This document shows, one piece after another, positions 15,765-24,842 of a stretch of 64,000 bases of DNA. Source of the DNA: Paracoccus xiamenensis (GTDB lineage Bacteria > Pseudomonadota > Alphaproteobacteria > Rhodobacterales > Rhodobacteraceae); contig NZ_JAAOHY010000002.1 in the NCBI RefSeq assembly GCF_011308835.1, forward strand, positions 248,001-312,000, written 5' to 3'. A program made the translations under genes and the position numbers. The first letter of the stretch is position 1, and every line of letters begins with the position of its first letter. The notes beneath the pieces were generated by a model. It was not told where the DNA came from, ran no database searches, and worked only from the letters and a program-made list of their open reading frames with translations.

Positions 15765-17812
15765 GCGAAGGCCTTTCCCATCTTCGGTTCGGGCGCGGCG
15801 ATCTCGACCGGTGCTGGTCGGATGGGCCGGCTGCTGCGGGTCGTCGGGAAGTTGCGCACCGCCCCTTCGCCCCTGTCACCGCCAAAGCCGGGAACCAGAT
15901 CGGCCAGTCCGCGCCGCACCTGCAGCGCATCGCCCGCACGTGCCGCGCGTTCCAGTTGCAGGATCGTCGCCCGAAGCCGCGAGATGGGCACGGGATAGGG
16001 CACCGCGCAACTGACCCCGGCAAAGCCTGCCGGTTCCACGACCTCGTTGCGGTCGAACAGTTCCTCAAACAGTTTTTCGCCGGGGCGGATGCCGACGAAT
16101 TCGATCATGATGTCCTTGCCCGGAACCTTGCCCGCCAGCGAGATCATGCGTTCGGCCAGATCGAGGATGCGGACCGGCTTGCCCATGTCCAGCACATAGA
16201 TGCGGCCGTTGTCGTCGCGGGCGCGCAAGCCTTGTGCGGCAGCGACCAGCGTCAGCTCGACCGCCTCGCGGATGGTCATGAAATAGCGTTCCATGTCCGG
16301 GTGGGTGACGGTCAGCGGGCCGCCACGGGCAATTTGTTCCTGGAACAGCGGAATCAGCGACCCCGACGAGCCGAGGACATTGCCAAAGCGCACCGCGAAG
16401 AAGCGCGTATCACAGCCAAGATCGCGGGTGATCAGGTCCTGCGCCTGGCAGTAGAATTCGGCCACGCGCTTGGTCGCGCCCATCACATTGGTGGTGTTGA
16501 CGGCCTTGTCGGTCGAGACCTGAACGAAGGCGCGCACACCAACCTCGCGGGCGGCATCGCAGACATTGCGGGTGCCGATCACATTGGTCAGCACGCCCTC
16601 GCAGGGATTGGCTTCGACCAGCGGGACGTGCTTCAGCGCAGCGGCGTTGAAGACCATATCGGGGCGGTGTTCCTCGAAGATGGCCTGCAAGTGGACGCGG
16701 TCGCGGATACAGCACAGATGCAGCTTGCGCGGCACTTGCGGGAAGTGGCGGGCCAGAAGGCGGTCAACCTGATAGGCGTTCAGCTCGCAATTCTCGATCA
16801 GCACGATCTCGGCGGGGTCCAGCGAGGCGAGCTGACGCACAAGCTCGCTGCCGATAGAGCCGCCGGCCCCGGTCACCAGCACCTTCTGGCCGCGATAGGT
16901 GTCGCGCAGCAGCTGCAGCTCGACCGTTTTCTGCGGACGGGTCAGAACGTCTTCGGGGTCGATGTTGGCGGGAATGGCCGGGGCGGCGCTGCCTTCGGCC
17001 AGGTTGGGAAGCGCGCGCACCTTGATGCCCTGCGCCTCGGCCCAACGCGACAGGGTGTCGATGCCATCGCGGTCGAAATGGGTCACGGTCTTGGTCAGCA
17101 GCAGCCTGCGCGGCAGCTGGCCGCCCGCCATCAGCCGGGCGATCACCGCCTGCGGATCGCGAACCGAACCCAGGATCGGGACGCTGTGAAACAGCAGATT
17201 CGCGCTGTCCAGTGAATCGTCGATGATCCCCATGACCCGGTATTTCGACTGACCCAGATGCGAGGCGCGAATGAACAGGTCGCTGGTTGCGTCCAGCCCG
17301 ACCAGCACCACCGGCATACCGTCAGAAACCGTCCCCGCCACGGGGCGGTTGCGCATCAATTCCCGCGTGCGGGCTATGACGCGGATGCCGGCGAATTGCA
17401 GCAGCATGCAGATCAGCATGATCGGGAAGGTTGTCAGCGGCAACTGGTGCATCCAGCCCGTACCGCGCGCCAGCACAAGGACCACCGTCACGGACATGAC
17501 GGCACCCGGAATCAACGTCAGCAAGCCCGGCATGGTCGAGGAATGCCGATGGCGGCGATAAAAACCGCATCCCAGTAGAATCGGCATTGTGACCAGAAGC
17601 GATAATGCCACGAAAGGCAGAATCACCGCGCGTTCGACGGCACTGAAATAGGAACCAGAGGCGAGGATGACCGAGACAACTGCCGCGATCACCACTGCCA
17701 GAGCATCGGCGGTGACCATTTTGCGATTTGCGCGCAATTCGGACTTGTTGAAGCGGAGCCTAGGAGTCGCGGCATTTCCACGCCGCAGAAGTTGCTGGAT
17801 GTTCGTCTGCAT
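15761..17812 (-). CDS. WbpM/PglF/CapD-type nucleotide-sugar 4,6-dehydratase
   Basis: At 683 residues, it has four N-terminal membrane helices, a CoA-binding-like Rossmann domain (MPVVLVGLDATSD), and a C-terminal SDR domain. The latter has VTGAGGSIGSELVRQL, AALKHVPLVEANP, the catalytic STDKAVNTTNVMGATKR (Thr-Asp-Lys and Met-x3-Lys in place of Tyr-x3-Lys) and FAVRFGNVLGSSGS. Relatives convert UDP-GlcNAc to UDP-4-keto-6-deoxy-GlcNAc at the inner membrane. The product would feed the DegT aminotransferase at 27054. ATG 17812 is chosen. A TTG at 17860 would add 16 residues but would place a perfect hairpin inside the coding sequence. Confidence 0.9.
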   Translation of the reverse strand: MQTNIQQLLRRGNAATPRLRFNKSELRANRKMVTADALAVVIAAVVSVILASGSYFSAVERAVILPFVALSLLVTMPILLGCGFYRRHRHSSTMPGLLTLIPGAVMSVTVVLVLARGTGWMHQLPLTTFPIMLICMLLQFAGIRVIARTRELMRNRPVAGTVSDGMPVVLVGLDATSDLFIRASHLGQSKYRVMGIIDDSLDSANLLFHSVPILGSVRDPQAVIARLMAGGQLPRRLLLTKTVTHFDRDGIDTLSRWAEAQGIKVRALPNLAEGSAAPAIPANIDPEDVLTRPQKTVELQLLRDTYRGQKVLVTGAGGSIGSELVRQLASLDPAEIVLIENCELNAYQVDRLLARHFPQVPRKLHLCCIRDRVHLQAIFEEHRPDMVFNAAALKHVPLVEANPCEGVLTNVIGTRNVCDAAREVGVRAFVQVSTDKAVNTTNVMGATKRVAEFYCQAQDLITRDLGCDTRFFAVRFGNVLGSSGSLIPLFQEQIARGGPLTVTHPDMERYFMTIREAVELTLVAAAQGLRARDDNGRIYVLDMGKPVRILDLAERMISLAGKVPGKDIMIEFVGIRPGEKLFEELFDRNEVVEPAGFAGVSCAVPYPVPISRLRATILQLERAARAGDALQVRRGLADLVPGFGGDRGEGAVRNFPTTRSSRPIRPAPVEIAAPEPKMGKAFA

Positions 17813-17826
17813 ACCACATACCCACT

Positions 17827-17851
17827 TCACTCGCGGAACGTGTGCGAGTGA
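17827..17851 (-). promoter_or_regulatory. Leader hairpin before the dehydratase gene
   Basis: TCACTCGC (17827-17834) and GCGAGTGA (17844-17851) are a perfect 8-bp inverted repeat around 9 nt, ending 15 nt upstream of the chosen ATG. In the mRNA it would be a stable hairpin next to the ribosome binding site, and it could limit initiation of the first gene of this EPS operon. Confidence 0.4.
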
Positions 17852-18180
17852 TCTGTTCAACTTAAATAATGTCTCCCCGCCCCTATCATGTCATGTCTAT
17901 TGGGGTTGAACCCCGTCAATTCGAATGGGTTGGGAAAATACCACTTATGGGCGTTGATATGCCAACGCATACATCAAAGTGGCATATAGCCCCATTATCG
18001 CCGGATTAATTGGCGTAATGAACGGTTGTTTAATTACGCTTTGCGCAACCCAAGGAAGAATGAATGGAGAAAAACTCTCCGCGGCAAGATTATTGATGCA
18101 AGTTTATGCAGATTTCGATTGCGGCGTTCTTCGGCGCCGAATCGCTTATCAGACTAATCGGTGCGGAATATACTTGACTG
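17852..18180. promoter_or_regulatory. AT-rich control region of the leftward EPS operon
   Basis: There is no convincing gene here. The region is AT-richer than its flanks and packed with dyads: GGGGTT-G-AACCCC (17902-17914), next to a TTGACG box on the minus strand (17914-17919); a nested repeat with outer arms CCACTT/AAGTGG (17941-17946, 17977-17982) and inner arms GCGTTG/CAACGC (17951-17956, 17963-17968); and GGAGA/TCTCC (18066-18080). It sits between the end of the sulfotransferase gene and the start of the dehydratase operon, so it probably holds that operon's promoter and operators. No clear -10 box could be chosen. Confidence 0.5.
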
Positions 18181-19020
18181 CTACTGTCGGGGTTGTTGCC
18201 AGATGTCGAAATTCTCGCCCGAAAGTGCCGAAAGGCGTTCAACCTGCGGGGCGAAGAATGCCGAAAGCTGTGCTTTCAGCTTCGGGTCGAAAACCGGATA
18301 GCGGTGCTGTCGGGCGACCAGCCCACGCAACCCGGCGATCGGCGCGGTGTGGCGGATGGGGTCAAGCACCGGGCGCAGCGGTGCCAGAATGCGACGCAGC
18401 TGGCGCGGAACGGCGGTGGCTTTGGCGTCCTTGACCCGTTCTTGCAGAGGTGGGGCCAGATCGCCCTTCAACCCCAGGTGGCTGGCCAGTCGGGCAACCT
18501 GGCCCTGTGGATCGCGCAGAATGTCCTCATAGCGGAGCACCAGGATCTGCTCTGCCGGAAACAGTGCGTAAAAGCGGGCCAGATGTTCACCATAGCAGCC
18601 ATCGCTTAGAAAGCGCCCGGCGGCGGCACGTTCGGGATCCAGATGGCGGGCGATGTCGGCATCAACTTCGCCCCGGCGCAGCAGCATGCAGTAATCGGAA
18701 TAGGCGCGTGCCACCGGATCGCGCAGCTGGAAAACCAGACGCACATCCGGGACATGGGTTTGAATGCGGGCGGCGGCCTCGGGCTGGGTCAGGTAGCTGT
18801 TGGACTTTTCGCCCAGCAACACGCCTTCGGGGGCGGGGCCGAGTTCGTCCAGATAGGCCTCCAGCCCCTCATCATAGCGGCGAGAGAAGAAATGCGGCTC
18901 GTGATCGGGCATGCGGATCGACGGCGATTGTTGCAACGAGTTCTGCAGCCAGGTCGTCGCCGACTTCGCCGCGCCGGCAATGATGAAATCGGGCAGGCGG
19001 CGTTTGTCTGTCATTGTCAT
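18181..19020 (-). CDS. Sulfotransferase (PAPS-dependent)
   Basis: The protein is 279 residues, with the 5'-phosphosulfate-binding loop GAAKSATTWLQNSL near the N-terminus, GEKSNSYLT, and the 3'-phosphate-binding motif LRDPVARAYSDY, all standard for carbohydrate sulfotransferases. It would transfer sulfate from PAPS to a hydroxyl or amine of the polysaccharide or its lipid-linked repeat. It is the last gene of the five-gene export operon and overlaps the Wza gene by 4 bp, so it is dedicated to this polymer. PAPS synthesis genes are not in the window. Confidence 0.88.
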   Translation of the reverse strand: MTMTDKRRLPDFIIAGAAKSATTWLQNSLQQSPSIRMPDHEPHFFSRRYDEGLEAYLDELGPAPEGVLLGEKSNSYLTQPEAAARIQTHVPDVRLVFQLRDPVARAYSDYCMLLRRGEVDADIARHLDPERAAAGRFLSDGCYGEHLARFYALFPAEQILVLRYEDILRDPQGQVARLASHLGLKGDLAPPLQERVKDAKATAVPRQLRRILAPLRPVLDPIRHTAPIAGLRGLVARQHRYPVFDPKLKAQLSAFFAPQVERLSALSGENFDIWQQPRQ

Positions 19021-20240
19021 TCCGAGGCCTCCGTGACCGTGGGGGTGGCGATGTCCAGCGTGTCGCCGGGGGCAAGCACCGTGTCGGGTTGAACCTGCGT
19101 GCGGGTGCCGTCGCGGGTCAGCAGGAATTGCAGGTCCGCCTCGGACGGTGCTTCGCTGCTGCGCGTGCCCGAAGCGTCCATCATCGCGGTGAACTGCGCG
19201 CGGGCGCTGCGTTCGCGGATCTCGGCTGCGGAAATTTCGGATTCCAGCGCGGTCAGGCGCAGCAGCCGCTCGGCCACCGCGTCAGTGGTGATGGTGCTGC
19301 TGTCGCGCTGCGCCTGATTCAGTTGTTCGTCCAGCAGAAGCTGCGCGATTTCCAGATCAAGGCGTCTGGATTCCAGATCGCTTAGCGCTGTCGTCAGCGC
19401 GGTGACGCGGGCGTTCACGGTCAGCCCCCGCTCATTCAGGCTGGTGATGTCTTCCAGTTCCTTGCGCGTGTTGGCGATCTGCTGATCCCGCAGGGCGATC
19501 TGCTGCGCCAGCCGGTCAGAGCGCTGCTGCAGCACCGTCTGAAGGTCCTGATAGCTGTCCAGCCGCACTTGCCGGGCGTGACGTTCGGCGGCTTGCAGGC
19601 GGGTTTGCACATCGGCATCCGGTCCCGATGGGTCAGGCGCGACATCGCCAAGGCTCAGCGCCTCCAGTTCGGCGCGGATGCGTTCTTCCTCGGCGCGCAG
19701 CGATTGCAGGCGGTCGGCGGCCTCGGTCGCCTCGCCGGACAGCATGATGCCGCGCACGATGTCAGCACTTTGGGGGGCGCGGAAGATCCCGCCCGCCAGC
19801 GCCAGCGCCTGCCGCGCGGTCAGGCCGGGGTGGAACGGGACCGCGCCGCGTGCCTCCACCGCCCCCAGCACGAAAACAGGAAGGCTTGCGGCAAGTTCGA
19901 TCGACAGTTGCGGCGGTTCATCCAGACCGGCGCGACCCCGCAGCAGGTCCGAAATGGCATCGGCCAGTTCTTCCTGGGTCAGCCCCTTGGCAGACAGCAC
20001 GCCCGCCAGCGGCAGGTGAAGGTTGCCTTCGGGGCTGATGGTGTATTCGCCTGACAGCCCCTCCCATCCGGTCATGCTGTTCTGGCGGAAATCCCAGGTC
20101 ATCACCCGGATCAGCAGCCGGTCCTGCGCATGCAGGCGATAGGGTTCTTGCGCCGGGGCCATGCTGGCAAGCGCCAGCCAGCAGCCTACAGCCAGTGCGC
20201 AGACCTGGGCGATATGACCCCCGCGCCGCCGGGCCGTCAT
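19017..20240 (-). CDS. Polysaccharide export protein (Wza-like, with extended coiled-coil)
   Basis: At 407 residues, it has a signal peptide (about 1-31, ending SMAPAQ) and no lipobox Cys. The export domain is clear: YRLHAQDRLLIRVM, GEYTISPEGNLHLPLAGVL, then a SLBB-type segment VFVLGAVEARGAVPFHPGLTARQAL. The C-terminal half is a long helical coiled-coil (about residues 190-360) rather than the short Wza helix, as in exopolysaccharide proteins of the GumB/ExoF class. It would form the periplasmic to outer-membrane part of the exporter. The start at 20240 gives an ATGA overlap with the lyase-like gene. Confidence 0.85.
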   Translation of the reverse strand: MTARRRGGHIAQVCALAVGCWLALASMAPAQEPYRLHAQDRLLIRVMTWDFRQNSMTGWEGLSGEYTISPEGNLHLPLAGVLSAKGLTQEELADAISDLLRGRAGLDEPPQLSIELAASLPVFVLGAVEARGAVPFHPGLTARQALALAGGIFRAPQSADIVRGIMLSGEATEAADRLQSLRAEEERIRAELEALSLGDVAPDPSGPDADVQTRLQAAERHARQVRLDSYQDLQTVLQQRSDRLAQQIALRDQQIANTRKELEDITSLNERGLTVNARVTALTTALSDLESRRLDLEIAQLLLDEQLNQAQRDSSTITTDAVAERLLRLTALESEISAAEIRERSARAQFTAMMDASGTRSSEAPSEADLQFLLTRDGTRTQVQPDTVLAPGDTLDIATPTVTEASE

Positions 20241-21622
20241 GCGTCCCCCGCCAGCTGCGCGAGCCAGGTTTCCACCGCAGCCATCCCCTGACTGTCGGGC
20301 TGCCATGGATCATCCGGGCGGGTCGGGTCCAGCCCGGGCCGCCCCGCCTCCCATTCGTCCGGCAGCAGGTCGCCGTCGGTATCAACGGGCGGCTCAACCG
20401 GGTCGAGTTTGGGCCAGCCGCCAGCGTCGCGTGCGCGGTCGATCACCTGACCCTTGCAGTCGTCCAGCTCGGCCAGCACCTTGCGGTCCAACCGGTCGCG
20501 ATGGCCGCCGCCCGGCAACACGTCGCCGACGCGTGGCCGCAGCAGCGGCATCAGTTCAGTCGCCGCCAGCGGGGTCATCGTCAGCGACATCGGCGCCGAG
20601 GCTTCCAGCTGCGCGGCCTCAGGATCCAGAATGGCCAGCACTTCCTTGCCTGCGCAGTCGCGTGCCAGATTATCCTGCGCCCAGATGCTCAGGTCATTGC
20701 CCTCGGTCCAGTCGTAAGCCTGGACCGAGGCGTCGACCTTTTCGACCGTCGATGGCCCGGTCAGCGCCACATTGCCGACATACGCGATCCGGGTGTCGCC
20801 CAGCAGATCGTAGAACTCGCCGAACTGGCTGATCGGGTTGTAGAAGATGTTGTTGATGACTTCGACCGGCAGGCCAGCGGTGGCCTTGATGTCCGGGTTA
20901 CGGTCGCGGTGATGGGCGAAATAGTTGCGCAGCAGGCTGACGCGGCCGCATTCATTGCCGGTCCCGTCGCCCGAACAGATCAACGCCCCCTTTGAGTGCC
21001 GTCCCTTCGGGTGGTTGGCGCGGTCCAGGCTGTAGGCCAGGATGCTGTCGGTCAGCGTGATATCGACCGCCCGCCCGCCCGCGACGTGAATGTTGAAGGT
21101 CTCGTCCGTGGCGAACATCAATGACAGGTTGCCGAAATACAGGTTCGAGGCGTTCTCGACCGTCAGGGCGTCGATATTCGGGGTCTCCACCTCGCCGCCG
21201 CCGGGACGCAGCTTGAGGAAACGGACCACGACATCATGGGCGTCCTTGACGATCAGCGGGCCATGCGTGGCGTTGTTCATGCGCAGCTGGATGCCCTTGC
21301 CGGGCGCGGTCTGTCCGGCGATGTACAGGTTCGATTGCGCCATCAGCGGGGCGTCCAGACGGATCGTGCCCGACACGCGGAAGATGCACAGGCGCGGGCC
21401 CTCGGCCTCGACGCAGGCGCGCAGGCTGCCGGGGCCGGCATCGTCCAGATTGGTGACCGCGATCAGTGCGCCCCCGCGCCAGCCGGTCGCGCCTGCCCCG
21501 TAACCGATGGCACCCGGAAAGGCCTGATCCTGACTGGATTGGGGTGCGGCCGGGCTGACTGCGCCGGCGGCCAGCACCATCAGCGCCAGCAGCCCGGCAC
21601 GACCGGGATCAGTAATACCCAT
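20237..21622 (-). CDS. Pectate-lyase-like right-handed beta-helix protein, secreted
   Basis: This 461-residue protein has a signal peptide (AGLLALMVLAAGAVSPAAP). The body has the pectate lyase layout: FPGAIGYGAGATGWRGG, VTNLDDAGPGSLRACVEA, GTIRLDAPLMAQSNLYIAGQTAPGKGI, and regular beta-helix turns. It lies inside the Wzc-Wza export operon, overlapping Wzc by 14 bp and Wza by 4 bp. It is most likely a periplasmic lyase or binding protein acting on the cell's own uronate-containing polymer, for example to control chain length or clear misrouted polymer. Catalytic residues cannot be assigned without alignment. Confidence 0.82.
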   Translation of the reverse strand: MGITDPGRAGLLALMVLAAGAVSPAAPQSSQDQAFPGAIGYGAGATGWRGGALIAVTNLDDAGPGSLRACVEAEGPRLCIFRVSGTIRLDAPLMAQSNLYIAGQTAPGKGIQLRMNNATHGPLIVKDAHDVVVRFLKLRPGGGEVETPNIDALTVENASNLYFGNLSLMFATDETFNIHVAGGRAVDITLTDSILAYSLDRANHPKGRHSKGALICSGDGTGNECGRVSLLRNYFAHHRDRNPDIKATAGLPVEVINNIFYNPISQFGEFYDLLGDTRIAYVGNVALTGPSTVEKVDASVQAYDWTEGNDLSIWAQDNLARDCAGKEVLAILDPEAAQLEASAPMSLTMTPLAATELMPLLRPRVGDVLPGGGHRDRLDRKVLAELDDCKGQVIDRARDAGGWPKLDPVEPPVDTDGDLLPDEWEAGRPGLDPTRPDDPWQPDSQGMAAVETWLAQLAGDA

Positions 21623-23477
21623 AGCTGCCCCCCAGGTTCATCTGGCGGTAGCGGCGGGGTTGGATATCGTTGATGACGGTGCCGGACAGATGGATGCCGC
21701 TATCTTCCAGCCGCTCGACGCAGTTCTGCAAGGCGCGCTCGGGCGTCTTGCCGGACCGCACCACGATCAGCGTTTTATCCGCCAGCGCGCCCACGCGCGC
21801 AGCGTCCGACACGCCCAGCACCGGCGGGGTGTCGATGACGATAAGGTCGTATGTTGCAGTCAGCTGGGGCAGCACATTGTCGGCGAAATCGTCGATGGCG
21901 CGGGGCGTCAGGCGGCTGTCACGGTCGATGCGCAACACGTCGAAATTGTTGTAGTCGGGCACCGGCGTCGTCGCCTCGGCCACGGGCAGGCTGCCATCGT
22001 TCAGCTTTATCAGCGAGTTGCTTTTCATCTTCTCGTCGATCATCCGGCTGGCACCGGCGCGATGGGGGTCAAAGTCCAGCAGCAATACGCGCATCCCGTC
22101 AAGCGCCGCGACCGAGGCCAGCGAGGTTGCCACCGTCGATTTTCCCTCATGCGGCAGGGCCGAGGTCACCATGGCCACCCTGTGTCCTTTGTCGCGCGCG
22201 CCCTGGCTGGACCAGATCGTCACCAGCGCGCGGATGGCCTCGGAATATTCGGAGCGGGGAAAGCGGCGCAGCGTCCAGGCGGGCGCGTGGCGCCGCCCCA
22301 GCACACCACGGCCCTTGATGCGGGGCAGGTTGCCAAGGTTGGGCAGCTGGCTGACATGCGTGGCCTGCGCGCCGGTCCAGATCTGCCGGTTCACGCTGCT
22401 GCGCAGCAGCGCAAGGATGAAGCCCAGCATCAGCCCGGCCGGCAGCGCCAGCGCCAGCGTGGTCGGGATATTGGGCCAAGAGGGCTCGTACGGCACTTCG
22501 GCCACGGTGACCTGACGGGCGTCGGGCTGGATCTGGTCGCGCTGTGGTTCCAGCTGGTTCAAACGCTCGACCATGGTCTGATAGCGCGTGCTCATCAGGT
22601 CGACGCTGCGTTCCATCCGGCTCAGCTGCATTTCGTTGCGGGTGCGCGCGGCCAGCTGGTCCTCGACCGCCTCAAGGTTTTCCTCCAGCCGGGCGCGTTC
22701 GGCGGGGTCGTTCTGATTGCGGCCGTCCATCACCGCCAGAACCGAGGTCATGTGGCTGCGTTCGCGGCGCAGGCGTTCGGGCAGTTCGGTGTCGTCCAGC
22801 ACATTCTCGCGGATGAAATCCGCCATCTGCATCTGTTCCAGGGTCAACTGCTCGCCGGTGGTCTCGATCTGGCGGCGCAGGTATCCGATGGATTTTTCCA
22901 GATCGGTGACCTGCTGGGCCGCCGAAAGCGAGATGAAGCTGTTCACCACCCCATTGGCGATATCGGCAGCCAGCTGGGGCTGCTCTGCCTCGGCCATGAT
23001 CGAAATCACCAGGCTTTCGCCGGTGCGTTGCAGGCTGTAGGACCCCAGCACCTTGTCGACCACCGCCCGCGCCCGTTCAATGCTGTCCAACGGTGGGCCG
23101 TCTTCGGTCAGCGGCATGAATTCGGTATTGCCGTAAAGGTTCAGCGACTCGGCGACTTCCTCGGCGAAGTTGCGTGAGCGCAGGCGGTCCAGTTCCGTCT
23201 CGACCCTGGCGCGGGTCAGGTCATAGACCTCCATCTGGGTGTCGACCTGACTGATGCGGACCTCGGAATTGGTCAGCGCCATGGCCGCTTCGCCTGTGTA
23301 GACGGGCGTTTCGCGGGACAAGTACCAAGCCGTCCCGGCCATGACCGCCGCCACCACCAACAGGATCAGCCACACATTCTGGCGCAGAAGCTGAATAAGC
23401 TCCCCACTATCCATCCGCTCTATCCGTGCGGGGACCGGTTTGGCGGGTTGGCGAGTGCGACGAATAGGATCGTTCAT
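21609..23477 (-). CDS. Wzc-like polysaccharide co-polymerase with BY-kinase domain
   Basis: The 622-residue chain opens with a membrane helix (about residues 30-50), continues with a Wzz-type periplasmic region and long coiled-coil, and has a second membrane helix (ALALPAGLMLGFILALL). A cytosolic bacterial tyrosine kinase domain follows: Walker A ALPHEGKST (about residue 425), Walker A' VLLLDFDPHR, Walker B LIVIDTPPVLG. The C-terminus ends in a small Tyr cluster (YRQMNLGGSYGYY), the autophosphorylation tail. It controls polymerisation and export of the EPS. Start ATG 23477 gives an ATGA overlap with the upstream GT and a normal N-terminus. Confidence 0.92.
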   Translation of the reverse strand: MNDPIRRTRQPAKPVPARIERMDSGELIQLLRQNVWLILLVVAAVMAGTAWYLSRETPVYTGEAAMALTNSEVRISQVDTQMEVYDLTRARVETELDRLRSRNFAEEVAESLNLYGNTEFMPLTEDGPPLDSIERARAVVDKVLGSYSLQRTGESLVISIMAEAEQPQLAADIANGVVNSFISLSAAQQVTDLEKSIGYLRRQIETTGEQLTLEQMQMADFIRENVLDDTELPERLRRERSHMTSVLAVMDGRNQNDPAERARLEENLEAVEDQLAARTRNEMQLSRMERSVDLMSTRYQTMVERLNQLEPQRDQIQPDARQVTVAEVPYEPSWPNIPTTLALALPAGLMLGFILALLRSSVNRQIWTGAQATHVSQLPNLGNLPRIKGRGVLGRRHAPAWTLRRFPRSEYSEAIRALVTIWSSQGARDKGHRVAMVTSALPHEGKSTVATSLASVAALDGMRVLLLDFDPHRAGASRMIDEKMKSNSLIKLNDGSLPVAEATTPVPDYNNFDVLRIDRDSRLTPRAIDDFADNVLPQLTATYDLIVIDTPPVLGVSDAARVGALADKTLIVVRSGKTPERALQNCVERLEDSGIHLSGTVINDIQPRRYRQMNLGGSYGYY

Positions 23478-24643
23478 GCAGCCTCCGCAGGGATGTTGGA
23501 TGCGCGGGCGGACCAAGCCTGCCGGTAAAGCGCATCGTGGCGGGTAATGTAATCGGGCAGCGACAGCTGTTGGATGATGCGCGCCCGGCAGGCGGCGGAC
23601 AGTGCGGCGCGGCGATCGGCGGGCAGCGCCAGAAGGTCGGACAGCGCACGCGCCATCAGGTCGGGTCGGCGTGGCGGCACCGCGGCACCGCAATCGCCGA
23701 CCAGCCAGCGACAATCGCCGACATCGGTAACCACGGCGGGGACACCTGCGGCCATCGCCTCGGCTACCGCCAGCGGCAGCGCCTCGCCCCAGGCCGAGGA
23801 CAGCAGATAGGCGTCCAGCCCCGGCACCAGCGCGGCGATGTCGTCGCGTGCCGGCAGCGTGGTCAGCCGGTCGGAAATTCCCAGACGCGCCGCTTCGGCC
23901 TCGGCCGGGCCGCCGGGCTGGCCGTTGCCGATCAGCAGCCCCTGCACATCCAGCCCCTGATCGACCAGCTGCGCCAGCGCCTGCACGAAGGCCGGGTGGT
24001 CCTTCATCGGATGGGCGCGGGCAAAACTGCCGATGACCCGTCGTCCCTCGGGGATGCCGGTGGCGGCAGCCAGCCGCGCGCGCGCCGTGGGATCGGGCCG
24101 GAATTCCTGCGTGTCAATCGCGTTGGGCACGAACTGGGCCCGCGCCGGGGGCAGCCCAAATGCCGCATGCTGCTGCGCCGATTGCTGGGCGCAATAGGTG
24201 ATCGTATCGGCGCGTTCTGCCATGAACCGCAGTCCACGCAGCACGGCGCGGGTGGTCATTTTTTCGCGTGCCGGATCCGCCAGCGAATGATGGATAGCCC
24301 AGATCAGCCCGATATCGGGCCGCCGCCCGAGGCGCAGCGCCAGCGTCGCGACGAGGCTGCCGTGATACATCCAGCCGTGGATCACCTGCGGATCTCGCTG
24401 ACGGATGACCGTCTGCAGCCGCCGAATCGCGGCAGGAATCTGCCGAGCCGATGCGGCGCCCAGATCGCCGACCTCGACCCCGCCATCGCGAATCATCGCC
24501 GCCACGGGCCCGCAAGGCATCATCGACACCACGCTGTGCCGGTCACGCGCCGGCCCCAGCGCGCGCAGATAGCGCAGCAGCATGATTTCGGCGCCACCGA
24601 TTGCTGTTCCGGTAATGACATGGAGGATTCGTGGCTGGGCCAT
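23474..24643 (-). CDS. Glycosyltransferase family 4
   Basis: It encodes 389 residues of a GT-B enzyme. The N-terminal ITGTAIGGAEIMLLRYL loop and the C-terminal IGSFARAHPMKDHPAFVQAL and LLSSAWGEALPLAVAEAMA motifs are typical of GT4. It would add a sugar in the cytosol. It is the first gene of the leftward operon GT4 - Wzc - lyase - Wza - sulfotransferase, all joined by short overlaps. No obvious Shine-Dalgarno precedes the ATG at 24643. Confidence 0.87.
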   Translation of the reverse strand: MAQPRILHVITGTAIGGAEIMLLRYLRALGPARDRHSVVSMMPCGPVAAMIRDGGVEVGDLGAASARQIPAAIRRLQTVIRQRDPQVIHGWMYHGSLVATLALRLGRRPDIGLIWAIHHSLADPAREKMTTRAVLRGLRFMAERADTITYCAQQSAQQHAAFGLPPARAQFVPNAIDTQEFRPDPTARARLAAATGIPEGRRVIGSFARAHPMKDHPAFVQALAQLVDQGLDVQGLLIGNGQPGGPAEAEAARLGISDRLTTLPARDDIAALVPGLDAYLLSSAWGEALPLAVAEAMAAGVPAVVTDVGDCRWLVGDCGAAVPPRRPDLMARALSDLLALPADRRAALSAACRARIIQQLSLPDYITRHDALYRQAWSARASNIPAEAA

Positions 24644-24842
24644 TTGTAATAGTCAGCAGTTCAAAAGAGATCATGGGAAGGCTAGTGTAGAATCTGTTCC
24701 AAAGAAATGAAAACTTGAAAAAATAAACTTGCTGCCGCAGAATCGAATTGCAAGATTCGGGTTTATCTATTGGCGCTTCGGCGTGACCCAAGTTTATGGG
24801 ATGTATTGTTTTTTGTCGATTTTCAGTTGGTAGGCTTGGGTC
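24644..24842. promoter_or_regulatory. Divergent EPS promoter region
   Basis: The 199 bp between the leftward export operon and the rightward phosphoglycosyl transferase operon are markedly AT-rich for this genome (for example GAAAACTTGAAAAAATAAAC). It contains an inverted repeat GAATC/GATTC (24740-24744, 24754-24758) that can also be read as CGAAT/ATTCG. Both operons must start here. I cannot pick the -10 and -35 boxes with confidence. Confidence 0.45.

Noticed and set aside
17979..18434. A 151-codon plus-strand frame whose first 60 codons lie in the AT-rich region
   Set aside because: The second half runs antisense through the sulfotransferase gene, there is no ribosome binding site before the GTG, and the protein matches nothing. 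The first part was considered as a small gene but lacks its own stop.
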